Assembly (NCBI RefSeq): GCF_004310865.1
Contig: NZ_SIXI01000001.1
Coordinates: forward strand, 558,001 to 622,000
Length of the DNA stretch: 64,000 nucleotides
Direction: 5' to 3'
Source of the DNA: Aquabacterium lacunae
Lineage (GTDB): Bacteria; Pseudomonadota; Gammaproteobacteria; Burkholderiales; Burkholderiaceae_C
The stretch's first letter is position 1; each line of letters starts with the position of its first letter. Position numbers and translations under genes: made by a program. The notes below the pieces were generated by a model, which saw only the letters and a program-made list of their open reading frames with translations, made no database searches and was not told the DNA's origin. Shown here piece after piece: positions 57,201 through 64,000 of the stretch.

Positions 57201-57525
57201 ACTCAGCCAGCGCCTGGTTGCCCTGCGAGTGGCCCTGGCGGATGTGTCTGAGCGGGTGTTCAGTCGCTTGTCCGATGCGCCAGCTCCGGCCGCACCAGCA
57301 ATGGCCGCCACACGGATGAGTGATCAACAACTGCGCCGCTGGCTCGAACAGGTCAAGGCGCGTGACCTCGATGCGCTCCAGCAATGGCCGCATGCGCGTG
57401 CCTGTCTGCAAGACCAGCTTGACGCCAGCACGCTGTTGTCCATCGATTCGGCCTTGCAGCGCCTGGATTTCGCACAGGCGCAGGCTTTTCTGCGCGATGT
57501 GCGCTGGACGCAGCCCTCACCTTGA
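54238..57525 (+). CDS. CHASE-domain hybrid histidine kinase with receiver and Hpt
   Basis: Membrane protein of 1095 residues holding a whole phosphorelay: TM1 about 17-36, periplasmic CHASE sensor (about 60-260), TM2 about 320-342, PAS (about 350-470), HisKA with H509 (MSHEIRTPMNALNG), HATPase_c, receiver with D808 (VVLMDVQMPELDG) and a C-terminal Hpt with H956 (LHKLKGIAGNLG). CHASE domains bind small ligands such as cytokinins in plants; the bacterial ligand is unknown. The ATG overlaps the stop of the response regulator-GGDEF gene, so the relay H509 to D808 to H956 to D70 of that protein is the obvious model. Confidence 0.93.
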   Translation: MTPHQPAAPHSIHPARWALGVWFVGLLAAMAMGMRAEVANDQRRQEQFAVLTEQAVQDVSVRMQRYEYGLRGARGVVVGADVSAINRQRFEAYSRTREIDREFPGARGFGYIRKIRPAQVDTFLRTARLEGPADFSIRQFKPHNGDLFVIHYIEPLSRNSEAMGLDLASEPIRKATALRAMHTGLPTMSGPITLVQASGARSRGLLLMLPVYRLGTQPHTPAEREAATEGWTYAPLLIDEVIGNPALMDRHYVLTLQDRSDDEAVRFFQSARAEAMSLAARPEQQVGTRTLDVFGRQWQLDVRSTPEFEHDLGLTPAYVPGAITAVLFTLLSGLVYALFAHWAQLGRLGEQQARLAAMAASANDALIGLDHAGLINEWNDAATRMLGYPRDSALGQPLVRLLAPQYLRPLAEQHMTQAMDGHRVPPTDFVCLHLDGTLLDVSITLAPITDAPGKVMGCALTIRDITPQKQAAERILALNATLEQQVIERTAQAEAANQAKSAFLATMSHEIRTPMNALNGMAYLLGKSELDDRQKQYIDTLQDACKDLLRIVDNVLDLSKIEAGQINLNPQRCQIGQLVGEVVRLFEPTAHSKGLQLLHRVTDPQAHDLLIDGGRLKQMLSNLVGNAVKFTASGLVEVDASVQSIDGRRVNLLLQVKDTGIGMNDEVLKRLFQPYQQAQHEEPQQFGGTGLGLSIVKTLAEHMGGQVGVRSQAGQGSEFWISLPCELAQGDAQRPASRTGSSALPELQGDSRLAGVRVMVIDDSEVNALIARQILQFEQADVRMETDARNAVDWLIKHPHEIDVVLMDVQMPELDGRQATQLLRHHHPDKTLPVIALSAGVTEPERQQAMAAGMNDFIAKPFDAVVLVGAVAHWSRRATPSMDRHQGAWNATLPSSTPWPELPGVDLPAVQARFGRQVDLYATMMHRMLAEFGGEQLPDTCPPEAELVDHLRARLHKLKGIAGNLGVMRVHAQAEAAERAAKEQQHEALSQRLVALRVALADVSERVFSRLSDAPAPAAPAMAATRMSDQQLRRWLEQVKARDLDALQQWPHARACLQDQLDASTLLSIDSALQRLDFAQAQAFLRDVRWTQPSP

Positions 57526-57551
57526 ACACCGAGGGCTGCACGCCCCCAGGT

Positions 57552-58433
57552 TCAGCGCCAGAACAGCAGGTCGTCGAAGGCGCCATCCACGCCTTCAAGG
57601 TAGGTCATGACCTCGGCCGTGGTGACATTGACCGTTGGCGCTTTCTCGAAGACCTTGTAGGGGAAGCCGTCCAGGATCTGCGCAAAGCGGGTCCGGTCGA
57701 ACGTCTTGCCCTCCAGGCGCCACAGCTCGAAGAAACCCACCTTCACCTGCGACCAGAAATGGTCGCTCAAGGCGGTGGCGATCAGTTCGTCGTGCCCCTG
57801 GGTGTCCGACTTGTAGAAGATCGGGCGGCCCGAGGCCAGCCAGCGGTCTTCCTGCGTGGCCGCATTGACGACCTCGACCTTCGATTCGCGGTACACCGGC
57901 GGCATGGCCTTGAGGTTCAAGGAGTAGTTGCCCACGTTGCTGGGGTCTTCGTAGAAGCTGATGGACCCCGACTCGGTCGACAGGCCCAGGTTCACCAGGT
58001 TCGCATGCGGCAGCATGCCCAGGTTGCGCTGGAGCATCTCGTGGTTGCCCGGGTGCGGCTCGTAGCAGTGCACCTCGCGCAGATTGGGCATCAGCGACAG
58101 GCACTGCCTGGAGAACAGGCCCACATTGGCCCCCACGTCCACCAGCACGGCCCCATCGGTCAGGCCCTGTGCAAACTGGATCAGGAACTTGGGCTTGCCC
58201 TCGTCCCATGACTTCATCAGGAAGGAATGCACGCCGATCACGGCGTCACAGGGCAGGTGCACAGGCAAGGGCTTGCCTTCGTGCACCAGGTGGAAGGGCG
58301 AGCTGGCCTCCGGCATCACCTCGAGCGAGCGCAGGCCGTACAGCTCGCGCATGAGCTTGAGGTTCATCGGGAAGGAGCCCTGGAAGGCCCGCAGGACTTC
58401 CACGATGTGCAGGGTGGTCGATGGCGCGTTCAT
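57552..58433 (-). CDS. FkbM family methyltransferase
   Basis: SAM-dependent methyltransferase of 293 residues. Motif I is LVDVGANVGLFSRQ, the following acidic strand is HCYEPHPGNHEML, and the FkbM signature appears as YKSDTQGHDELI. FkbM enzymes O-methylate sugars, polyketides or glycolipids; the acceptor is not readable here and no glycan cluster is adjacent. It lies between the hybrid kinase (convergent, 26 bp) and dnaE (61 bp upstream on the same strand). Confidence 0.88.
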   Translation of the reverse strand: MNAPSTTLHIVEVLRAFQGSFPMNLKLMRELYGLRSLEVMPEASSPFHLVHEGKPLPVHLPCDAVIGVHSFLMKSWDEGKPKFLIQFAQGLTDGAVLVDVGANVGLFSRQCLSLMPNLREVHCYEPHPGNHEMLQRNLGMLPHANLVNLGLSTESGSISFYEDPSNVGNYSLNLKAMPPVYRESKVEVVNAATQEDRWLASGRPIFYKSDTQGHDELIATALSDHFWSQVKVGFFELWRLEGKTFDRTRFAQILDGFPYKVFEKAPTVNVTTAEVMTYLEGVDGAFDDLLFWR

Positions 58434-58494
58434 GCCACCGACTGTGGACCAGACCGCCCCCAGACAAGCGCCCGAAAAGCGCCAGGCTTTGCCC

Positions 58495-61400
58495 TCAACC
58501 TTCGCCGTACACCAGGGTGGGCTGCCCGTGTGGCATCAGCTCCTTGAGGCGGCGCAGTGCCTCGTCGCTGGGGTAGATGCGAGACAGATCCCCCAGCTCC
58601 AGCTCGGCGCGGGCCGACAGCTCGGGCGTGTGGCGTTCGACCACCACGCGCAGCGGCAGCCCCTGCACCAGCTCAGGCAGATCTGGCTGGCCGGAGGGCA
58701 CACGCCGCGCCGGGAACTCGCGCACGATGTCGGGTACCGGGCAATGCGCATCGGTGGCCTTGACCCGCACGAAGCGCGCGAACTTGCAGCGCGCCGTGGC
58801 CAGGCCCATCACCTGCTGCACGTTCAGGCGCAAGCCGCCCGAGAACCGGTCGGTCTGCACCTTGCCCTGGATGATCACCAGTTCGTCGTCCTTCAGCAGG
58901 TCCTTGTTGGCATCGAGCGTGTCCTGGTTGGCCACGGCCTCGATGGTCTCGCTCTTGTCGTCGAGCTTGAAGATGGCCACCCGCCCGCGGGTGCCGTTGA
59001 TGATGCGCAGGTCGCTGATGATGCCCGACACCACCTGGGGCTCGCGGCTGTCCTTGAGGTCGGCAATGCGCTGGCGCGCGAAGCGGCGCACCTCGGCCTC
59101 CGACTCGTCGAACAGGTGGCCGGTCAGGTAAAAACCGATGGCGGTTTTTTCGAGCGACAGGCGCTCTTTCAGGGTCCAGGGCTCGGTGGGCACCAGGTCG
59201 GGCTCGTTGGTCGAGGCCGCATGGCTGTCGCAGAAGTCGAACAGACCGCCCTGGTCGGCGTTGGCGGCCAGGCTTTCGGCGTAATCGAAGGCCAGGGACA
59301 CGCTGGCCAGCAGGGCCGCGCGGTTGGCCTCCATCTTGTCGAAGGCACCGGCCTTGATCAGGGCCTCGACCACACGCTTGTTCACGCGCGAGCGGTCGAC
59401 CCGGGCACAGAAATCGAAGAAGCTCTTGTAGGGCCCCTGGGCCTTGCGCTCCTGCACGATGGCCTCGATGGCGCCCTGCCCTGTGCCCTTCACAGCGCCC
59501 AGCGCGTAGCAGATGCTGCGGTTGCCGGTCGGGATGAAGCGCCACTCGCCTTCGTTCACATCGGGCGGGCTGAAGGTGATGCCGAAGTTGCCCACGGCAT
59601 CGTCGTGGAAGATCTTGAGCTTGTCGGTGTCGTCGCTGGCAATCGTCATGTTGCCTGCGAAGAATTCAGCGGTGTAGTGCTGCTTGAGCCAGGCCGTGTG
59701 ATACGCCAGCAAGGCGTAGGCGGCCGCGTGCGACTTGTTGAAGCCGTAGCCCGCGAACTTCTCCATCAAGTCGAAGATCTCGTTGGCCAGCTCGGTCGAG
59801 ATGTCGTTCTTGGCGGCACCCTCGGCGAACAGGCCGCGGTGGTGCTGCATCTCCTCGACCTTCTTCTTGCCCATGGCGCGGCGCAGCAGGTCGGCGCCGC
59901 CGAGCGAGTAGCCCCCGACGATCTGGGCCACCTGCATCACCTGCTCCTGGTAGACCATGATGCCGTAGGTCTCCTTGAGCACCGACTCCATCAGCGGGTG
60001 CGGGTAGGTCACCTCTTCCTTGCCGTGCTTGCGCGCGCAGAAGGACGGGATCAGGTCCATGGGGCCCGGACGGTACAGCGCCACCAGGGCGATGATGTCC
60101 TCGAAGACGCTGGGCTTGGCGTCGCGCAGCATGCCCTGCATGCCGCGGGATTCCAGCTGGAACACGGCCACGGTCTTGCCTTCAGACAGCAGCCGGTAGG
60201 TGGGCGCGTCGTCCAGCGGGATCTTGGCGAAGTCGAAGTCCTTCTGGTCCGGGTGGCGGGCCATGATGAACTCTTTGGCCGTCTCCAGGATGGTCAGCGT
60301 GGCCAGGCCCAGGAAGTCGAACTTCACCAGGCCGATCTGTTCGACGTCGTCCTTGTCGTACTGGCTCACGGCCGAATCGCTGCCCGGCTGCTGGTACAGC
60401 GGGCAGAAGTCGGTGATCTTGCCCGGCGCGATCAGCACGCCCCCGGCGTGCATGCCGATGTTGCGCACCATGCCTTCGACGTTCTCGGCCAGCTCCAGCA
60501 GCGAGGCCACTTCTTCTTCGGCCTTTTCGCGCTCGTTGATCTCGGGCGCTTCGTGGCGCGCGTAGATCACCTTGGCCTTGGCCGGGTCGAAATCAGGCGG
60601 CAGCTTGGCCAGCGTGACGGTCTTGCCCGGCGGGGCCGGGATCAGCTTGGCGATGCTGTCCACATGGCCGTAGCCCATGCCCAGCACGCGGCCCACGTCG
60701 CGCAACGCTGCCTTGGCGGCCATGGTGCCGAAGGTGGCGATCTGGGACACGGCCGCACGGCCATAGCGCTGCTTCACGTACTCGATGACACGGTCGCGGT
60801 TGCCCTGGCAGAAGTCGATGTCGAAGTCGGGCATCGAGACCCGCTCCGGGTTCAGGAAGCGCTCGAACAGCAGGTTGTACTTCAGCGGGTCGAGGTCGGT
60901 GATCTTGAGCGCATAGGCCACCAGCGAGCCCGCGCCCGAGCCCCGGCCCGGCCCCACGGGGCAGCCGTTGTTCTTGGCCCAGTTGATGAAGTCCTGCACG
61001 ATCAGGAAGTAGCCCGGAAAGCCCATCTTCAGGATCGTGTTGATCTCGAAGTCCAGCCGCTCGACATAGCGCGGGCGCTGGGCGTTGCGCTCGGCCTCCT
61101 GGGGGAACAGGTGCAGCAGCCGCTCTTCCAGCCCCTGGTGCGACAGCTCCCGGAAGAACTCGTCCATGGGCTGGGGTTGCCCATTCGGCATGATCGGCGT
61201 GGGGAAATCAGGCAGTTGCGGCTTGCCCAGCACCAGGGTCAGCGAGGTGCGGCGCGCAATGGCGACCGTGTTGGCCAGGGCCGAGGGGATGTCGGCGAAC
61301 AGCGCCTCCATCTCTGCCGTGGTCTTGAAGTGCTGGTCGCGCGTGAAGCGCTTGATGCGGCGCGGGTTGCCCAGGGTTTCACCCTCGGCGATGCACACGC

Positions 61401-62037
61401 GAGCCTCGTGCGCCTCGAAATCGTCAGGCGTCAGGAACTGGATCGGGTGGGTGGCCACCACCGGCAGGCCCAGGCGGGCGGCCAGTGGCACGGCGCCGCG
61501 GATGTGCGGCTCGTTGGTGGGGTGGCCCGCTCGCTGCAGCTCGATGTAGAAGCGCCCCGGGAAAATGCCGGCCAGCTTGCGGGCCCAGGCCTCGGCCTTG
61601 GCCTCGTCGCCCATCAGCAAGGCTTGGCCCACCGGACCCAGGTCGGCACCCGACAAGCACAACAAGCCCTCGTTGTTCTCGGCCAGCGACGCCCAGTGCA
61701 CCCAGGCATGGCTGCGCTGGCCCGGGGCCGTCCAGGCCTCGCCCAGCAGTTCAGACAAGCGCAGGTAGCCCTGCCGGTTCTGGATGATCAGCAACAGGCG
61801 GTTGGGCGCCTTACCGGCCTCTTCAGGCTCCAGCCACACATCGGCCGCAATGATGGGCTGCACGCCCTTCTTGCGAGCGGCCGAATAGTGCTTGACCGCC
61901 CCGAACAGGTTGGACAGGTCGCTGATGGCCACGGCCGGCTGGCCGTCCTTGGCCGCGGCCTTGACCAGGTCGTCGATGCGCAAGGTGCCGTCAACGACCG
62001 AATATTCCGAGTGAGCGCGAAGGTGAACAAAGGGCAT
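58495..62037 (-). CDS. dnaE: DNA polymerase III alpha subunit
   Basis: Replicative polymerase catalytic subunit, 1180 residues (E. coli 1160). The N-terminal PHP domain opens MPFVHLRAHSEYSVVDG; catalytic aspartates lie near 402 and 404 in PDFDIDFCQGNRD with the third in KFDFLGLATL; a helix-hairpin-helix and OB-fold region follow, ending in a tau-binding tail. The ATG at 62037 matches the family start; the frame extends to 62082. On the coding strand TACAAT stands six bases before this ATG with no ribosome binding site, so the message may be leaderless or start very close. Confidence 0.97.
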   Translation of the reverse strand: MPFVHLRAHSEYSVVDGTLRIDDLVKAAAKDGQPAVAISDLSNLFGAVKHYSAARKKGVQPIIAADVWLEPEEAGKAPNRLLLIIQNRQGYLRLSELLGEAWTAPGQRSHAWVHWASLAENNEGLLCLSGADLGPVGQALLMGDEAKAEAWARKLAGIFPGRFYIELQRAGHPTNEPHIRGAVPLAARLGLPVVATHPIQFLTPDDFEAHEARVCIAEGETLGNPRRIKRFTRDQHFKTTAEMEALFADIPSALANTVAIARRTSLTLVLGKPQLPDFPTPIMPNGQPQPMDEFFRELSHQGLEERLLHLFPQEAERNAQRPRYVERLDFEINTILKMGFPGYFLIVQDFINWAKNNGCPVGPGRGSGAGSLVAYALKITDLDPLKYNLLFERFLNPERVSMPDFDIDFCQGNRDRVIEYVKQRYGRAAVSQIATFGTMAAKAALRDVGRVLGMGYGHVDSIAKLIPAPPGKTVTLAKLPPDFDPAKAKVIYARHEAPEINEREKAEEEVASLLELAENVEGMVRNIGMHAGGVLIAPGKITDFCPLYQQPGSDSAVSQYDKDDVEQIGLVKFDFLGLATLTILETAKEFIMARHPDQKDFDFAKIPLDDAPTYRLLSEGKTVAVFQLESRGMQGMLRDAKPSVFEDIIALVALYRPGPMDLIPSFCARKHGKEEVTYPHPLMESVLKETYGIMVYQEQVMQVAQIVGGYSLGGADLLRRAMGKKKVEEMQHHRGLFAEGAAKNDISTELANEIFDLMEKFAGYGFNKSHAAAYALLAYHTAWLKQHYTAEFFAGNMTIASDDTDKLKIFHDDAVGNFGITFSPPDVNEGEWRFIPTGNRSICYALGAVKGTGQGAIEAIVQERKAQGPYKSFFDFCARVDRSRVNKRVVEALIKAGAFDKMEANRAALLASVSLAFDYAESLAANADQGGLFDFCDSHAASTNEPDLVPTEPWTLKERLSLEKTAIGFYLTGHLFDESEAEVRRFARQRIADLKDSREPQVVSGIISDLRIINGTRGRVAIFKLDDKSETIEAVANQDTLDANKDLLKDDELVIIQGKVQTDRFSGGLRLNVQQVMGLATARCKFARFVRVKATDAHCPVPDIVREFPARRVPSGQPDLPELVQGLPLRVVVERHTPELSARAELELGDLSRIYPSDEALRRLKELMPHGQPTLVYGEG

Positions 62038-62124
62038 GGCCAGATTGTAGGGAGCCTGGCGCTCTGGCCACCCCAGGCTCACACCCCGGGGCTCAAAAAC
62101 ACAGAATTTCGGTCAACGCGGACC

Positions 62125-63519
62125 TCAGCGCATGAGGGAGGCCAGGGCCTGGCTGTCGAAACGCCCAATGCGCGGGAACACATCGCTCAGGCGGCTGCCC
62201 GCCCCGAACCAGGTGCCCAGGGCACCGCCCAGCTGGTCGATGGCCAGGTCGGGCACCCACACACCGCCGCCCAGGTCGTCGGGGCCGTTGCGGGTGTGGT
62301 CAGGGAAGCGGCCCAGCACCTGTTGCCCTCGCACGGCACCGCCCACGACCAGGTGGTGGTTGCCCCAGGCGTGGTCTGAGCCCTTGCCATTGCTGACCAG
62401 GGTGCGGTTGAAATCAGAAGCGGTGAACAAGGTGACCTTGTCGGCCAGCCCCAGGAAGGTCAGGGCCTTCATGAAGGCATCGACCGCTTCGTCGATTTCG
62501 GCAAACTTGGCCTGCTGCACATCGCGCTGGTCTTCGCCATGGGTGTCGAAACCGCCAATGCCGCAGAAAAAGCACTGGCGGTTCAGACCGAACTGCCCTC
62601 GCACGCTGATCAGACGGGCGACCATCTGCAATTGCTGACCCAGTTCACCTTGTGGAAAGGTGGTGGGCAAGGTGGCGCCTGCCAGTGCCCCGGCCAGGAA
62701 GCGCTGGTTGTCCACCGAGCGGCGCATGGCCTGCAGCCACACGCGGCCGAACACCTCGGTGCTGCCGGCCGCCAGCAGGTCGTCGATGGCCTCAGACAGC
62801 GGGTTGCGGGCTTCGCCGGTGCCGGTGGGCACGTAGCCCTCCATGCCGAAGCGGCCGCTGGCCGGCACACGGAAGGGCAGCAAGGTGGCATCGGCATTGG
62901 TGCCCCACAGGGTGCTGCCCGTGACCGACACGCAGGCGTAATCGCGCGAACCGCTGCTGGCCAGCACCGTGTCCATCAGGCGCCCGCCCCAGCCGCCCTT
63001 CACGTTGGGGCTGAAGCTGTCGGTCTGCCACTGGGCCTGCTGGTCGGAGTGGGAAAACAGCCCCGAAGGCAGTTCCACCGAACGGGCCTCGAACTGGCCC
63101 TTGTCGGTGGGCTCCATCAGGGGCCCGATGTTCGACAGCACGGCCATCTGCCCCGCATCGAAGCGGGCCTTCAGCAGCGGCATGGCCCCGTGCAGGCCGT
63201 AATCGGTGCCGCTGGTGTTGGTGGGTGACAGGCGCAGCAGCTGGCTGGCGGCCGGCTCGGAATTCCAGTTCAGCGTCAGGCCTTGGCGGGCCTGGGCGTA
63301 CAGGGCGTGGCGGGTGGGGTCGATCGGCACCAGCAGGTTGTTGCCATCGTTGCCCCCGTGCAGGAACAGGCACACCAGGGCCTTGTAGTCTGAGCCGCTG
63401 CTTTGCGCAGTTTGCGCCAGGGCCTGCAGTTGCAGCCAGGGTTGCACAGCAGCGCCGGCAATGCCAGCGGCGGCCAGGTTGCGCAGGAACTGGCGACGGT
63501 CGGGACGGAACGCAGTCAT
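62125..63519 (-). CDS. DUF1501 family Tat-exported protein
   Basis: A 464-residue protein with a twin-arginine signal (RRQFLRNLAAAGIAGAA, about 7-30) and the alkaline-phosphatase-like DUF1501 fold: the early FLHGGNDGNNLLVP, the middle FFCGIGGFDTHGED and the late GSDHAWGNHHLVVGG carry the expected Asp/His metal-type residues. The function is unknown; the family is widespread next to DUF1800 genes, as here (nine bases downstream of it). The ATG at 63519 is preferred over a GTG at 63531 because AGG lies six bases upstream and the Tat motif then starts at the usual place. Confidence 0.9.
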   Translation of the reverse strand: MTAFRPDRRQFLRNLAAAGIAGAAVQPWLQLQALAQTAQSSGSDYKALVCLFLHGGNDGNNLLVPIDPTRHALYAQARQGLTLNWNSEPAASQLLRLSPTNTSGTDYGLHGAMPLLKARFDAGQMAVLSNIGPLMEPTDKGQFEARSVELPSGLFSHSDQQAQWQTDSFSPNVKGGWGGRLMDTVLASSGSRDYACVSVTGSTLWGTNADATLLPFRVPASGRFGMEGYVPTGTGEARNPLSEAIDDLLAAGSTEVFGRVWLQAMRRSVDNQRFLAGALAGATLPTTFPQGELGQQLQMVARLISVRGQFGLNRQCFFCGIGGFDTHGEDQRDVQQAKFAEIDEAVDAFMKALTFLGLADKVTLFTASDFNRTLVSNGKGSDHAWGNHHLVVGGAVRGQQVLGRFPDHTRNGPDDLGGGVWVPDLAIDQLGGALGTWFGAGSRLSDVFPRIGRFDSQALASLMR

Positions 63520-63527
63520 GGCGGGCC

Positions 63528-64000
63528 TCACTTCTGCACGACAAAATCAAGGGAGACCACGGCCAGCATCAGGGCGGCGGCCACGCGTTCACGAACGGGC
63601 CATTCGCCTTCGCCGGGCATCGCCGCCATCAGCGTTGTCAGGCGCATGCGTGTCGCCGAGGTCATGCCATGGGCGAACAGCAGCGCGTTCATGCGGTCGA
63701 TCAGCGCCCCAGGCCGATCGCCCAGGGCACGCCAGGGGCCCAGGTCGCAACGCACGGCAAACGGGTCGCTCCAGTTGTCGATCAGGTCGCGGAACACATT
63801 GAAGGTGCCCACGGCGTTGGTTTCGGTGGTGATCTGGGCTTCAGGACAGAAGAAATCCACCGGCAGGCCGTCGACCGCCTGGCGCAGCTGCGCGGGGTAG
63901 CGCGTGGTGGGCGCAAAGAAGTTGAACACCGACGGTGCCAGCAACGGGTGCTGACCCAGCGGGTTCTCTCCGCCAAACAGGGCCCAGAAGTTCGAGGTGC
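63528..64000 (-). CDS. DUF1800 family protein, C-terminal part (runs off the window)
   Basis: The frame is open to the window end, so only the last 156 residues or so are seen. The visible sequence has the DUF1800 C-terminal pattern NFWALFGGENPLGQH, then LAPSVFNFFAP and a closing helix ending FVVQK. The family has no assigned function and is usually exported together with a DUF1501 partner, whose gene starts nine bases after this stop. The N-terminus lies beyond base 64000. Confidence 0.88.
   Translation of the reverse strand, partial: TSNFWALFGGENPLGQHPLLAPSVFNFFAPTTRYPAQLRQAVDGLPVDFFCPEAQITTETNAVGTFNVFRDLIDNWSDPFAVRCDLGPWRALGDRPGALIDRMNALLFAHGMTSATRMRLTTLMAAMPGEGEWPVRERVAAALMLAVVSLDFVVQK

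Noticed and set aside
58084-62379. Open frame of 1431 codons on the plus strand
   Set aside because: Antisense shadow of dnaE and neighbours, with no domain.

Overview
The window looks like chromosomal DNA of a GC-rich betaproteobacterium of the order Burkholderiales, probably near Comamonadaceae/Aquabacterium-type lineages. This rests on protein resemblance: Burkholderia-type porin, ribF-ileS-lspA block, URC1/URC4 pyrimidine genes, acidic-amino-acid ABC operon and a LEPR-type giant surface protein. Genus assignment is an inference. There is no integrase, transposase, phage gene or CRISPR array. Gene density is high and no gene-free stretch exceeds about 270 bp.

Region 1 (1-16461) lies almost wholly on the minus strand: the start of cysM, a tRNA-Leu, cytosine deaminase (codA), a chemoreceptor, a plus-strand rhomboid protease, then an EamA exporter, a DUF2189 membrane protein, upp, urc4 and urc1. 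The urc1-urc4-upp set is the reductive-independent URC uracil catabolic route, and a good sigma-54 promoter lies in front of urc1. A class V aminotransferase, lspA, ileS, ribF and an RsuA-type pseudouridine synthase follow.

Region 2 (16537-26846, plus strand) is a self-contained acidic amino acid and amide utilisation operon: binding protein gltI, periplasmic asparaginase, porin, gltJ, gltK, gltL, glutamate dehydrogenase, and a sensor kinase/sigma-54 regulator pair of the AauS/AauR (DctB/DctD) type. A sigma-54 promoter and an upstream dyad precede gltI, so the regulators at the end of the operon probably drive its start.

Region 3 (26869-40554): a metallo-beta-lactamase-fold hydrolase; a thiolase, glutaryl-CoA dehydrogenase and paired acyl-CoA dehydrogenase operon (pimelate/dicarboxylate type) with two copies of a 17-bp palindrome around its promoter; a retropepsin-like protease, yajQ, murB, a CsgG/HfaB-like protein, two overlapping membrane diguanylate cyclases, ppnP, and argG with alanine/lysine/proline-rich tails at both ends.

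Region 4 (40819-57525, plus strand) holds an 11.2-kb gene for a roughly 3740-residue surface protein with an N-terminal LEPR-type motif, a DUF4347 domain, a DNRLRE-like domain, a beta-helix, a WNGSSW propeller-like section and thirteen 106-residue cadherin-like repeats. It is followed by a glycine-zipper protein, a response regulator-GGDEF protein and a CHASE hybrid histidine kinase with Hpt domain.

Region 5 (57552-64000, minus strand): an FkbM methyltransferase, dnaE, and a Tat-exported DUF1501 protein behind a DUF1800 gene that runs off the window.
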